A stretch of DNA of 64,000 bases, taken from positions 209,943 to 273,942 of the forward strand of contig CACDUI010000001.1 of NCBI GenBank assembly GCA_902555985.1, written 5' to 3'. Each line of letters starts with the position of its first letter. Position 1 is the first letter of the stretch. Both the position numbers and the translations under genes were made by a program. Source of the DNA: an uncultured Candidatus Actinomarina sp. Its GTDB lineage: Bacteria > Actinomycetota > Acidimicrobiia > Actinomarinales > Actinomarinaceae. Below the pieces are notes generated by a model. That model ran no database searches. It saw only the letters and a program-made list of their open reading frames with translations, and was not told the DNA's origin. This document shows positions 9,582-17,840 of the stretch, one piece after another.

Positions 9582-11065
9582 CGTCAATAATGTTCTCCTT
9601 GTTAATTGTGCCCCTTGTCAGCGCATTACTTATATTTATTATTCCTAGTGCAAGAAAAGAAATATTTAGACCGATTGGAATTGCTTTTTCAATAATCACA
9701 TTAACCCAGTGTGTTTATTTACTTTTTGGAGATTATGCAAAGACTGAATTTACAATTTTATCTACTTTTGAATGGATTCAATCTTATGGTTTGAATCTAA
9801 GTTTTGGACTATCTGGAATGTCTACCTTACTTCTTTTGTTAAGTTCATTATTAGTTTTTGTCTCACTGCTTTCAATTGGAAAAGACCATGCCGAAAGCAA
9901 AGGTTTTGTTGGCTCACTGCTTATGCTACATTTTGCAATAAATGGAGTATTTATAAGCGGTGATTTAATTTCTCTCTTCATATTTTTTGAGGCTTTATTA
10001 ATTCCTATGTATTTCTTGATGGGTATTTGGGGTGGAGAGAATAGAAGATACGCAACAATAAAATTTATTCTCTACACTGTCTTTGGTTCAGTATTCATTT
10101 TTATCGGCACAGTTTATACAGCAGTCATCAGTTACGGAGTCAACGGAAGACTTGCTGTAGATTTTGAAACACTCTCTTCATTAAGCTTGCTTGGATCTCA
10201 GTCCAAATCTTTATTTTTATTATTTACTTTCGGTTTTTTAATTAAAGTTCCAATCTTTCCGCTTCATACTTGGTTGCCTGACGCTCACGTAGAAGCGCCA
10301 ACTGCTGGAAGTATAATGTTGGCTGGAATTCTGCTTAAGGTGGGTGCGTACGGAATACTAAGAGTTTCTATCCCATTTTTTACAGAGGGTTTTTTAGCTT
10401 ATAAAAATTTAATAGCAGTTCTATCTGTAATTGGAATAATTTACGGAGCTATAGTTGCTATTGCTCAAATAGACATTAAAAAATTAATCGCCTACTCGTC
10501 TGTCAGCCATATGGGATTTGTCATGTTAGGCATATCCGCAGGAGGTTTTTTAAGTATAGAGGGAGCAATAATACAAATGATAAATCACGGTATTACTGCT
10601 GGAGCCTTATTTATGCTTGTTGGTTTTATTTATGAAAGAAGACATACTCGAAACATCAGTGATTTTGGTGGTGTAAAGATTAAAATGCCAAGGTATGCAG
10701 CAATATTTTTATTTACCTCTTTTGCTTCAATAGGCCTTCCTGGATTAAATGGTTTTGTCGGTGAATTTATGATTCTAATGGGTAGCTATAACAGCTATAA
10801 AGTTTTGACATCATTTGCGGCATTTGGAGTTGTTTTGGCAGCAATTTATATGCTGTGGGCTTATCAGAGAATGTTTACTGGTCCTATAAAATATGAAGAA
10901 AACGAAAGCTTAAGTGATTTGAACTCTCGAGAAACTGCATCAATAGCACCATTAGTTTTATTAATGTTGTTTATTGGAATTTATCCAAATTATATTGAAA
11001 GTTTTGTTATTCAAGAGGCTAGCTTCTTAAGCGATACGATCGCAATTTTTAGGGACTTAAAATGA
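9578..11065 (+). CDS. nuoM: NADH-quinone oxidoreductase subunit M (first operon)
   Basis: This is the ND4-type antiporter-like pump subunit: 495 residues, about 14 helices. The conserved glutamate lies in IFFEALLIPMYFLMG and the channel lysine in FLIKVPIFPLHTWLPDAH. The IAQIDIKKLIAYSSVSHMG segment is the usual broken-helix region with a second key lysine. It starts in the nuoL stop codon (ATGA) and overlaps nuoN likewise. Confidence 0.97.
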   Translation: MTSIMFSLLIVPLVSALLIFIIPSARKEIFRPIGIAFSIITLTQCVYLLFGDYAKTEFTILSTFEWIQSYGLNLSFGLSGMSTLLLLLSSLLVFVSLLSIGKDHAESKGFVGSLLMLHFAINGVFISGDLISLFIFFEALLIPMYFLMGIWGGENRRYATIKFILYTVFGSVFIFIGTVYTAVISYGVNGRLAVDFETLSSLSLLGSQSKSLFLLFTFGFLIKVPIFPLHTWLPDAHVEAPTAGSIMLAGILLKVGAYGILRVSIPFFTEGFLAYKNLIAVLSVIGIIYGAIVAIAQIDIKKLIAYSSVSHMGFVMLGISAGGFLSIEGAIIQMINHGITAGALFMLVGFIYERRHTRNISDFGGVKIKMPRYAAIFLFTSFASIGLPGLNGFVGEFMILMGSYNSYKVLTSFAAFGVVLAAIYMLWAYQRMFTGPIKYEENESLSDLNSRETASIAPLVLLMLFIGIYPNYIESFVIQEASFLSDTIAIFRDLK

Positions 11066-12534
11066 CAACAGTTTCTGAGATTCTTGGTATAAATTATATA
11101 GTTATAGCCCCCACGCTAGCCCTGCTTCTCACTGTTATAGTTTTATTATTTTGTACAATTACCATCTCTACTCCGATGTACGTAAAAAAATATGTTTCAT
11201 TTGCGGGAATCTTATTAACTTTATTTACAATCTTTTTAAAGTTTGGATTATTTTTAACAGACGGTGTTTCTTCTTACTTTTCAGAAAAAATTCTTCTTGA
11301 TGAATTTGCACTTGTTGGAAATGTGATAATCGGAATGGTGTTGCTATTTACATTTAACTCTTTTTGGAAAACTTCTGAGATGATTGAAAATAAAACAACA
11401 GAAGCTTTAATTCTTGTTTTGATGTCTGCATCAGGTTTCTTATTAATGATTGACGCAGAAAACTTTATCATGCTTTTTATAGGATTAGAAATTGGATCTA
11501 TTAGTTTATATGCTTTAGCTGGATTAAATAGGGGAGATCAATTAAGTAATGAAGCTTCCTTAAAGTATTTCTTACTGGGTTCTCTGGCTTCATGTATATT
11601 TGTTTATGGCATAGCACTTATATATGTCTCATTATCAATTATTGGAGTATATGAAATCAGTTTTGCAATTAGTATTATTGGACCTGAAAATGTTCCATTA
11701 ACAACTTTTGTGGGTCTTATATTAATTATTGTTGGTTTGTTATTTAAAGTAGCAGCTGCTCCTTTTCAAGCTTGGGCTCCGGATGTCTATCAAGGATCAC
11801 CAACTGGTTATGTTGGCTATATGGCTACTGTTGCAAAGGCAGCGTCTTTTATAGTTCTTGCGAGACTTGTAGCAGTATCTCTAACATTTATTATTGATCA
11901 ATTCGATTTATTTTTTAGTGCAGTTGTAATAATGTCAGTGTTAGCTGGAGCTTTATTTGCTGCAAATCAAAGTGATTTAAAAAGACTTATTGCTTACAGT
12001 GGCGTCATCCAGTCAGGATTTATACTTTCTGGAATATCTTCAGGTGTTTATGGAATAAGTGCCTCTACCTTTTATTTAATAACATACATTATTCAATTAA
12101 TTGGGATTTTTACAGTCTTTTCAATAATTAGTGGTCAGTTAAGTTCAGATTTCCAAATTTCAAATATCTCTGGACTGTTCAAAGAAAATAAATTTATAAC
12201 AATTACATTTTCAATATTTATGCTCGGCCTTGCGGGACTACCATTAACAAGTGGATTTGTTTCAAAGTTTATCTTAATTACTAATCTCTGGTCGTATGAG
12301 AGATATATATTAGTTACTGTATTGATGCTGAGTACAGTTGCTGGTTTTTACTTTTACTTACGACCTATATGGGTTGCAGCAGTAGAAAAGACAGAAAATG
12401 TAGTTGAGAAGATACAGCTTAAAAACTCAGATAAATTATTACTTGGCATTATGGCGGCACTAACTATTTACTTTGGACTACTTCCAAACAGTCTTGTAAA
12501 CATTACTCGTTGGATGGTCGAAGGATATCTTTAA
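11062..12534 (+). CDS. nuoN: NADH-quinone oxidoreductase subunit N (first operon)
   Basis: This is the ND2-type antiporter-like subunit: 490 residues, about 14 helices. The glutamate of MLFIGLEIGSISLYALAG and the lysines of LLFKVAAAPFQAWAPDVYQG and SDLKRLIAYSGVIQSG are in place. It is the last nuo gene of this operon and ends one base into the start codon of a small membrane peptide at 12534. Confidence 0.97.
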   Translation: MTTVSEILGINYIVIAPTLALLLTVIVLLFCTITISTPMYVKKYVSFAGILLTLFTIFLKFGLFLTDGVSSYFSEKILLDEFALVGNVIIGMVLLFTFNSFWKTSEMIENKTTEALILVLMSASGFLLMIDAENFIMLFIGLEIGSISLYALAGLNRGDQLSNEASLKYFLLGSLASCIFVYGIALIYVSLSIIGVYEISFAISIIGPENVPLTTFVGLILIIVGLLFKVAAAPFQAWAPDVYQGSPTGYVGYMATVAKAASFIVLARLVAVSLTFIIDQFDLFFSAVVIMSVLAGALFAANQSDLKRLIAYSGVIQSGFILSGISSGVYGISASTFYLITYIIQLIGIFTVFSIISGQLSSDFQISNISGLFKENKFITITFSIFMLGLAGLPLTSGFVSKFILITNLWSYERYILVTVLMLSTVAGFYFYLRPIWVAAVEKTENVVEKIQLKNSDKLLLGIMAALTIYFGLLPNSLVNITRWMVEGYL

Positions 12535-12668
12535 TGTTCACTAAAATAATTCCACCGCCTATTCTAAATCACCAAGGTGGTTGGGATGAAATGCTTATGT
12601 TTTTAATTCCAGCTTTACTTTTAACTTGGTTAAGAAATAAACAAAAAAATGAAAATTTAGACGAATAA
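12534..12668 (+). CDS. Small 44-residue single-helix membrane peptide at the end of the first nuo operon
   Basis: The start codon shares its A with the nuoN stop (TAATG), so it is probably translationally coupled. The peptide begins MFTKIIPPPILNHQGGWDE, continues into one hydrophobic helix (MLMFLIPALLLTWL) and ends in a polar tail, RNKQKNENLDE. I do not recognise a family. Arrangement and composition resemble a real small membrane protein, perhaps an accessory to complex I or simply co-transcribed with it. The function is unknown. Confidence 0.6.
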   Translation: MFTKIIPPPILNHQGGWDEMLMFLIPALLLTWLRNKQKNENLDE

Positions 12669-12723
12669 TTTTCTATTTAATAATTATTTAATAAAATAAA
12701 TTAATATTATTTTTCTTAATATA

Positions 12724-12729
12724 TAAAAT
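12724..12729 (+). promoter_or_regulatory. Probable -10 box (TAAAAT) for a leaderless ABC-transporter transcript
   Basis: The box lies six bases before the ATG at 12736 and no Shine-Dalgarno lies between them. The same spacing recurs before several other genes in the window. Confidence 0.5.
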
Positions 12730-12735
12730 TAGCTA

Positions 12736-13449
12736 ATGATTGAAATTCAAAACCTCACCATGACATACAAAAATGGAAAAGGTGTTGGAGATATTAATAT
12801 CACAGTTGATAATGGTGAAGTTAAGGGTTTATTAGGTCCTAATGGAGCTGGAAAATCAACAACAATGAGAAGTCTTATGGGTTTTTTAATCCCCTCGGAA
12901 GGTTCTCTTTCAGTTGAGGGAATAAATACAATTGAAAATCCTGTTGAAGCAAAGAAAATAATAGGATATTTACCTGGAGATCCTCAACTTCCACAAAATT
13001 TAAACTCTAAATCATTATTCAAACTTGGTGCTGACATGAGAGCTCAATCAACTGATTATGCAATGGAATTAGCAGAAAAGTTTGAATTGGAAGTTGATCA
13101 AACTATTAAAGAATTATCTAAAGGTAATAGACAAAAAGTTGCACTGATACTAGCAGTACTTCATAAGCCAAAGGCATTAATTTTAGACGAGCCAACTTCA
13201 GGCCTAGACCCTTTTCATCAAAGAACTTTTTTTGAAATTATTAAAGAATTTGCAGATAATGGTGCTGCAATACTTTTATCATCACATATTATTTCTGAGG
13301 TTGAAAAAGTTGCAGACTCAATGGCAGTTTTACGAGATGGTGCAAAAGTATATGATGAATCTTATGAGACGTTTTCAAGCAAGGCTGCAGAACAGGGTGA
13401 AGATTTAGAAGATGCCTTTTTTAAATTTTATGATAGGAGAGAAGGTTAA
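12736..13449 (+). CDS. ABC-2 type transporter ATPase
   Basis: This is the nucleotide-binding subunit of a two-gene ABC system, 237 residues. The Walker A is GPNGAGKST (about residues 36-44), the signature is LSKGNRQKV (about 128-136) and the Walker B is ALILDEPTSGLDP. The H-loop histidine is in LLSSHIISEVEK. The sequence type is that of exporters and gliding- or bacitracin-type systems rather than importers, and no binding protein is nearby. The stop overlaps the permease ATG. The substrate cannot be told. It is probably transcribed leaderless from the box at 12724. Confidence 0.93.
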   Translation: MIEIQNLTMTYKNGKGVGDINITVDNGEVKGLLGPNGAGKSTTMRSLMGFLIPSEGSLSVEGINTIENPVEAKKIIGYLPGDPQLPQNLNSKSLFKLGADMRAQSTDYAMELAEKFELEVDQTIKELSKGNRQKVALILAVLHKPKALILDEPTSGLDPFHQRTFFEIIKEFADNGAAILLSSHIISEVEKVADSMAVLRDGAKVYDESYETFSSKAAEQGEDLEDAFFKFYDRREG

Positions 13450-14273
13450 TGTTTAATTATTTGAAATATATGGTGACAGTCCCAAGAAAATTTATTTTAA
13501 ACTGGGCAATTTCTGGAGGAGTGTATTTATTGATTCTTCCATTAGCTTTTGCAAACTCAAGCGTAGAGAGTCTACTTATTGATACTCAGCGAGAAGCTTT
13601 TAGGGGTATGTCTGAAAACGAGACAATGATGAACTTACTAGGAATTTCAGATTGGGACAATGTTTTTACTTTAGAAGGAATGGTAACAACTTACTTTTTG
13701 ATTCCTTTTGTACCTATTTTAATTGGGATAGCCACAATTATTCTTTTAAATAAACTTGGCTCAAAAGCTGAGGAAGATGGTACTTTCGAATTTGTTGCGG
13801 CTTTACCAATGACACGATCAACAGTTTATCTTACACAATCACTGTTAGCTGTGTTTTTTGGTTTGTTTGTAACTTTTGCATGGACAAATATTATGTTTAT
13901 TCCAATTGCAACTATGGAACTTAGTCAAACGCTTGATTACGTTCCTCTAATGAAAGCAACACTACAGGCCGCTTTAGCTGGGGTAAGTTTTGGTGTTTTA
14001 GGCTTTGCACTTGGAGCATATACTGGTAAATCATCAATGGCATGGGCTTTTGGTGGAGGTCTCATGGCCATTGAATATTTAGCAAATTCATTAAAAGGTA
14101 CAAATGATTTCTTTTTGTGGATTGATGACAATATCTCTTCCTTTGGTGCGTATGGTAATCCATATCAAGATGGTTTAATTGGAGGGGATGTATTTCTTGT
14201 AATAGGAAAGATAGCATTATTTTTGGCTATTGGCTTTATTGGATTCAGAAATAGATCTTTAAATCTTAGATAA
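13449..14273 (+). CDS. ABC-2 type transporter permease
   Basis: This is the membrane partner of the preceding ATPase: 274 residues with about six hydrophobic helices. The first is near residues 17-36, and a long extracellular loop follows it, containing the FRGMSENETMMNLLG stretch. This loop and the ATIILLNKLGSKAEEDGTFEFVAALPMTRS cytoplasmic segment, shown here only as its start and end, are typical of ABC-2 permeases. It begins in the last base of the ATPase gene. Likely an exporter of unknown substrate. Confidence 0.88.
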   Translation: MFNYLKYMVTVPRKFILNWAISGGVYLLILPLAFANSSVESLLIDTQREAFRGMSENETMMNLLGISDWDNVFTLEGMVTTYFLIPFVPILIGIATIILLNKLGSKAEEDGTFEFVAALPMTRSTVYLTQSLLAVFFGLFVTFAWTNIMFIPIATMELSQTLDYVPLMKATLQAALAGVSFGVLGFALGAYTGKSSMAWAFGGGLMAIEYLANSLKGTNDFFLWIDDNISSFGAYGNPYQDGLIGGDVFLVIGKIALFLAIGFIGFRNRSLNLR

Positions 14274-14301
14274 ATAATTCCCTACAAAAATTTAATTTAC
14301 T

Positions 14302-14307
14302 TAATAT
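14302..14307 (+). promoter_or_regulatory. Probable -10 box (TAATAT) for the leaderless SRPBCC gene
   Basis: It is six bases upstream of the ATG at 14314, with no ribosome site between them. Confidence 0.5.
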
Positions 14308-14313
14308 AAACGT

Positions 14314-14751
14314 ATGCCAAATTTTTCAAGAACAGTCACAGTGAGCTCAGATATTGATTCATCATTTGTGTTTCTATCAGATTTTAGAAATTTAGAAAAA
14401 TGGGCAGAAGGTGATGAAGGTGAACTTATAACCAAAGAACCTTTAAGGCAAGGTTCAGTATTCAAAGTTAAAACACATTTTAATAATAAACCGAGAGAAT
14501 ACGATTATGAAATTGTTGAGTGGGGCCCACCACTAAGGGTTTCTTTACAGGCTTCAACTTCAATTTTTACAATTGTTGATACGATATTTTTATCAGCTAA
14601 TTCAAAAGGAACAGAAGTTACTTATTCTGTAGATATCAAATACAAATTTCCTTTTTTTATTCTTGGAATATTTGTAGGAACTATATTTAATAAAATAATG
14701 GATGAGCAAATAAAAAATCTTGAGGCAGTCCTTGGTCCAGTTCAAGGCTAG
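14314..14751 (+). CDS. SRPBCC (START/polyketide-cyclase-like) family protein
   Basis: This 145-residue protein has the helix-grip pattern of the SRPBCC superfamily. It starts with a strand (FSRTVTVSSDIDSSFVFLSDF), then NLEKWAEGD, where the family usually has a W or P contact, then alternating strands, and ends in a long C-terminal helix (NKIMDEQIKNLEAVL). Such proteins bind hydrophobic ligands or act as small coat- or lipid-interacting proteins, and the ligand here is unknown. A hydrophobic segment (FPFFILGIFVGTIF) precedes the last helix and may rest on the membrane. It overlaps the next gene by about 20 bases. Confidence 0.75.
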   Translation: MPNFSRTVTVSSDIDSSFVFLSDFRNLEKWAEGDEGELITKEPLRQGSVFKVKTHFNNKPREYDYEIVEWGPPLRVSLQASTSIFTIVDTIFLSANSKGTEVTYSVDIKYKFPFFILGIFVGTIFNKIMDEQIKNLEAVLGPVQG

Positions 14752-15265
14752 CTTTCTCGTTTTAATATTATTTTTTTCTGTAAGTTGCCAAGCAGAACAG
14801 GAGAGTAATGTGACCGTTGAGTATGGAGAGTTTCCACAGATAAGTGGAAGAGATTTAAACAAAAGAGACAAAGTTGTGCCAGATGATTTTGTTGATAAGA
14901 ATCTAATAATAATTGTCGCTTTTCAACAATGGCATCAACCATTAGTCGATGAATCAATATCATTATTAGAAAATAATGGACTTGGAGAAACACATAATAT
15001 TATTGAAGTCCCAACTGTTCAAAAAACATCTAAATTAGCTGAAGTTTATTTAGATGGAATAATGAGAGCTGGTATACGAGATGACAGAATTAGAAACAGA
15101 ACAATAACAGCTTATCTTGATAAAAATCAATTTCTAGAAACTTTAGATATACCTTCAGATGAGACAATTCACTGGTTCTTGATAGAAAAAAATTCAAAAG
15201 ATATACTTGCACGTGGTTATGGAATTATTGCCGAAGAAGATTTAGAGTTAATAAATTCTTATTAA
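14732..15265 (+). CDS. Predicted lipoprotein of unknown function
   Basis: The frame extends to a TTG at 14720, but TTG at 14732 has GAGG at 14722-14725 six bases upstream and gives a compact lipoprotein signal: VQFKASF, a hydrophobic core LVLILFF, then SVSC with the lipobox cysteine. The mature part of about 155 residues is soluble and has no motif I recognise. It contains NLIIIVAFQQWHQPLVDES and ends in GIIAEEDLELINSY. Its start lies inside the SRPBCC gene, suggesting a two-gene unit. It probably faces the outside, anchored in the membrane. Confidence 0.75.
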   Translation: MVQFKASFLVLILFFSVSCQAEQESNVTVEYGEFPQISGRDLNKRDKVVPDDFVDKNLIIIVAFQQWHQPLVDESISLLENNGLGETHNIIEVPTVQKTSKLAEVYLDGIMRAGIRDDRIRNRTITAYLDKNQFLETLDIPSDETIHWFLIEKNSKDILARGYGIIAEEDLELINSY

Positions 15266-15642
15266 ATATAAATTGTTGTTAAGTAGACAGCAGTTAATGC
15301 AAGTATAAGCATTACTCCATTGAATACACCTCTAAGAGCAGCGCTAATGTTTGTTGCAAAGCTATGAAAAGCAATCACAACACCAGCTATTGCTAGAACT
15401 GATACTTCGATATACCAGTTAGATGTAGTGCTTTCATTTAAAAAGTAAAGAGTTATTCCTGATAATATAGAAATCACATAAGAGCTCCATGAAATCTTAC
15501 TAAATGAAATTCGTAATACACCGGTTGTATTTTTTGTGGGATCATATTTATTCAATCTTGGAGCAAAAACAGCCCATGTAACCATAGATCCTAACCAGAC
15601 AGATAAACCAACCACATGTATGAACTTTAAAATTACTTCCAT
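15262..15642 (-). CDS. CopD/DUF2269-like four-helix membrane protein
   Basis: A 126-residue integral membrane protein with four predicted helices. Its first helix, LKFIHVVGLSVWLGSMVTWA, matches the H-x-(6)-WLG pattern seen in CopD, DUF2269 and related small haem- or copper-linked membrane proteins, and a second histidine lies in IAFHSFATN. I chose ATG at 15640-15642 over the longer frame to 15711. The longer form would overlap the divergent gene at 15685 and adds a non-family leader. A TAGTCT box lies seven bases upstream. It converges on the lipoprotein gene, overlapping by four bases. Confidence 0.75.
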   Translation of the reverse strand: MEVILKFIHVVGLSVWLGSMVTWAVFAPRLNKYDPTKNTTGVLRISFSKISWSSYVISILSGITLYFLNESTTSNWYIEVSVLAIAGVVIAFHSFATNISAALRGVFNGVMLILALTAVYLTTIYI

Positions 15643-15672
15643 AAAAAAAAGACTACCACCTATTAATTCTTT

Positions 15673-15678
15673 TAAGAT
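15673..15678 (+). promoter_or_regulatory. Probable -10 box (TAAGAT) for the leaderless quinone oxidoreductase gene
   Basis: It is six bases upstream of the ATG at 15685. The divergent gene's own box lies at 15650-15655, so two promoters sit back to back in about 40 bases. Confidence 0.5.
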
Positions 15679-15684
15679 ATTTAT

Positions 15685-16680
15685 ATGAAGGAATATAAAG
15701 CTTGGATTCAAGAATCAGTTTCTCCATTTACAAATCTCAAATTTGCTTCAATGGATTATCCACAATTAGGAGATAAGGAATTAATTATTGAAACTAAAGC
15801 GGCAACTTTAAATTTTGCCGATATTCTTTTATCTAGTGGTATGTATCAATCAAATCCCAAGCATCCCTTTGTGCCTGGTTTTGAAGTTGCTGGATACGTT
15901 AAAGAGTGCTCACCAGAAAGTAATTTCTCAGAAGGAGATAGAGTCGTTGCTGCAACAACAGTTTTTAGATCTGGTAGGCACGGGAGTTTTGGAGAATTAT
16001 GTGTGGCATCTGAAAACTTAGCATATAAATTGCCCGACAATATATCTTTTGAAGTAGGTGCTGCAATTCTTATGTCATATCTAACTTCAGATTTTGCACT
16101 CCACAGGCGGGCTCAATTGAAACCCAATGAACTGGTATTAGTGAATGCTGCTGCTGGCGGGGTGGGTCTGTCTGCCGTTCAACTTGCTAAAATTTTTGGC
16201 GCAAGAGTGATTGCAGCTGTTGGTTCTGAGGAAAAAAAACAATTGGTAAAACAATTTGGTCCTGAACTGGTTATCAATTATCAAACGGAAGATATCAAGA
16301 AAATTATTGAAAATAAATATGGCAAAAGACCTGTAAATGTATTTTATGATCAAGTCGGGGGAGAAGCTTATGAGCAAGGAATTAAGCTATTGGGATCTGA
16401 GGGAAGGGCACTTATAGTTGGTTTTGCAAGTGGTAACATACCTTCTCAAACCCTAAGTTACTTACTAGTAAAGAACATCTCAATAATGGGTGTATTTATG
16501 ATTAGTTTTGAAAATGATGATAGAGATTATTTAAAAAAAAGAATGGAATTAATATTTGATCTTTATATCAATCAGCAAATAGAACCAATTTACAAAACTA
16601 TAAAATTTGATGAAGTTATTACTTATCTAGACCTTATTGGAAGCAGGAACACAGTTGGAAGAATAGTTGCACTTAGATAG
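15685..16680 (+). CDS. NADPH:quinone oxidoreductase-like, zinc-free MDR family
   Basis: A medium-chain dehydrogenase/reductase of 331 residues. The N-terminal GroES-like domain contains NFADILLSSGMYQ and PFVPGFEVAG. The Rossmann domain opens with NAAAGGVGLSAVQLAK (about residues 153-168), the NADPH-binding AAxGGVG motif of the quinone reductase subfamily. The cysteines of the structural and catalytic zinc sites of alcohol dehydrogenases are absent, as expected for this branch. It probably reduces quinones or alpha,beta-unsaturated carbonyls in the cytoplasm. The exact substrate cannot be stated. Confidence 0.9.
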   Translation: MKEYKAWIQESVSPFTNLKFASMDYPQLGDKELIIETKAATLNFADILLSSGMYQSNPKHPFVPGFEVAGYVKECSPESNFSEGDRVVAATTVFRSGRHGSFGELCVASENLAYKLPDNISFEVGAAILMSYLTSDFALHRRAQLKPNELVLVNAAAGGVGLSAVQLAKIFGARVIAAVGSEEKKQLVKQFGPELVINYQTEDIKKIIENKYGKRPVNVFYDQVGGEAYEQGIKLLGSEGRALIVGFASGNIPSQTLSYLLVKNISIMGVFMISFENDDRDYLKKRMELIFDLYINQQIEPIYKTIKFDEVITYLDLIGSRNTVGRIVALR

Positions 16681-16699
16681 CAACATAAAATTTAATAAC

Positions 16700-16705
16700 T
16701 AATAT
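16700..16705 (+). promoter_or_regulatory. Probable -10 box (TAATAT) for leaderless tdk
   Basis: It is seven bases upstream of the ATG at 16713, with no Shine-Dalgarno. Confidence 0.45.
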
Positions 16706-16712
16706 ATAAACA

Positions 16713-17315
16713 ATGGCAAAATTATATTTTTATTATGCAGCAATGAATGCTGGGAAGAGCACAACCCTTCTACAGTCAGCTCACAATTATGAAGAAAGAA
16801 ATATGAGAACCCTTTTATTTACTCCAAAACTTGATGACAGATTTGGAGAGGGAATGATTGCTTCAAGAATTGGCTTAGATAGAGAATGTGAAATATTTAC
16901 AGCAGATGACGATTTATATGTATGGACAGCACATGAGCATCAAAGAGAGCATCTATCTTGTGTGCTTGTTGATGAATCACAATTTTTGAGTCCCAAACAA
17001 GTTCTTCAATTATCACTTGTAGTTGATAAGTTAAAGATACCTGTTCTTTGTTATGGCTTAAGAACGGATTTCAGAGGAGAGCCGTTTCCAGGAAGTGCTT
17101 ATTTATTAGCTTGGGCCGATGAAATGACTGAAATAAAGACTATTTGTAAGTCAGGAAAAAAAGCAACAATGAATGCACGGTTAGATGAAAACGGAAACAG
17201 AGTTACTGAAGGAGAGCAAATATCTATTGGCTTAAATTACGAAGCACAAGCAAGGGATGTTTTTGAACTAGATAAAGTTTCTCCAATTGGATATCAGATA
17301 CCAGAAGCAAATTAA
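16713..17315 (+). CDS. tdk: Thymidine kinase
   Basis: A type II thymidine kinase of 200 residues for nucleoside salvage. The P-loop is AAMNAGKST (about residues 9-17), the catalytic region is LVDESQFL with the glutamate at about 88, and the lasso-proximal segment is [15 protein letters not shown]. It aligns closely with the gammaproteobacterial type. The structural zinc site seen in that family is mostly gone. Only C145 remains of the usual Cys-rich motif (CKSG instead of CxCG), and the C-terminal cysteine/histidine pair is missing ([15 protein letters not shown]). The enzyme core is intact, so it is probably active without the metal. Confidence 0.95.
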   Translation: MAKLYFYYAAMNAGKSTTLLQSAHNYEERNMRTLLFTPKLDDRFGEGMIASRIGLDRECEIFTADDDLYVWTAHEHQREHLSCVLVDESQFLSPKQVLQLSLVVDKLKIPVLCYGLRTDFRGEPFPGSAYLLAWADEMTEIKTICKSGKKATMNARLDENGNRVTEGEQISIGLNYEAQARDVFELDKVSPIGYQIPEAN

Positions 17316-17317
17316 AT

Positions 17318-17800
17318 TTAAGAACCGTTTTCTAGTGGTGGTTCAGGTCTAGTAGCAAGCCATGTACATAGTGCTATACCAAAAGAACCAAAAATTAAAT
17401 CACCAACTAGTGAAAATACAAAATAAATTGTTAATACGAAAGTAGGAATGATCATAGATATTGCAAGCTTCTTAGCTCTTCTAGATAATCCTCTATAAGT
17501 TTGCCAATTTAAAATTATTGGACCAAAAATCCTGTGACTTTCTAGCCACAGTGTAAACCTTTCAGAGCATTTTGAAAATGCCCATGCAGCTATAAGTATA
17601 AAAACTGTTGTTGGCAAACCAGGAACAACTATTCCAACATAACCTAATGAAAGTGAGAGGATGCCAATCGTGAAAAAAACTGGTTTATGTATTTTTAAAA
17701 ATAATTTTGGAAAAAACCTATATAAGATAATAAATAAAAATATTCCTCCACCAATGTATGAAAACAATTCATAAGGTATTCTTGATAATAAGTTTTCCAT
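17318..17800 (-). CDS. DUF454 (YbaN-like) inner-membrane protein
   Basis: A 160-residue membrane protein with about four helices. The family signature runs through VGIVVPGLPTTVFILIAAWA and continues with FSKCSERF, then RIFGPIILNW. An N-terminal helix (YIGGGIFLFIILYRFF) is extra compared with shorter DUF454 proteins. The function of the family is not established. It is convergent with tdk, with two bases between the stop codons, so the two transcripts must run into each other. A TAAAAT box at 17807-17812 is six bases before its start. Confidence 0.88.
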   Translation of the reverse strand: MENLLSRIPYELFSYIGGGIFLFIILYRFFPKLFLKIHKPVFFTIGILSLSLGYVGIVVPGLPTTVFILIAAWAFSKCSERFTLWLESHRIFGPIILNWQTYRGLSRRAKKLAISMIIPTFVLTIYFVFSLVGDLIFGSFGIALCTWLATRPEPPLENGS

Positions 17801-17806
17801 AATTAT

Positions 17807-17812
17807 ATTTTA
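17807..17812 (-). promoter_or_regulatory. Probable -10 box (TAAAAT) for the leaderless DUF454 gene
   Basis: On the minus strand the box is six bases before the ATG whose A is at 17800. No ribosome site is visible. Confidence 0.45.
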
Positions 17813-17840
17813 ATATTTTCGTGTATAACCATAAATTGAA

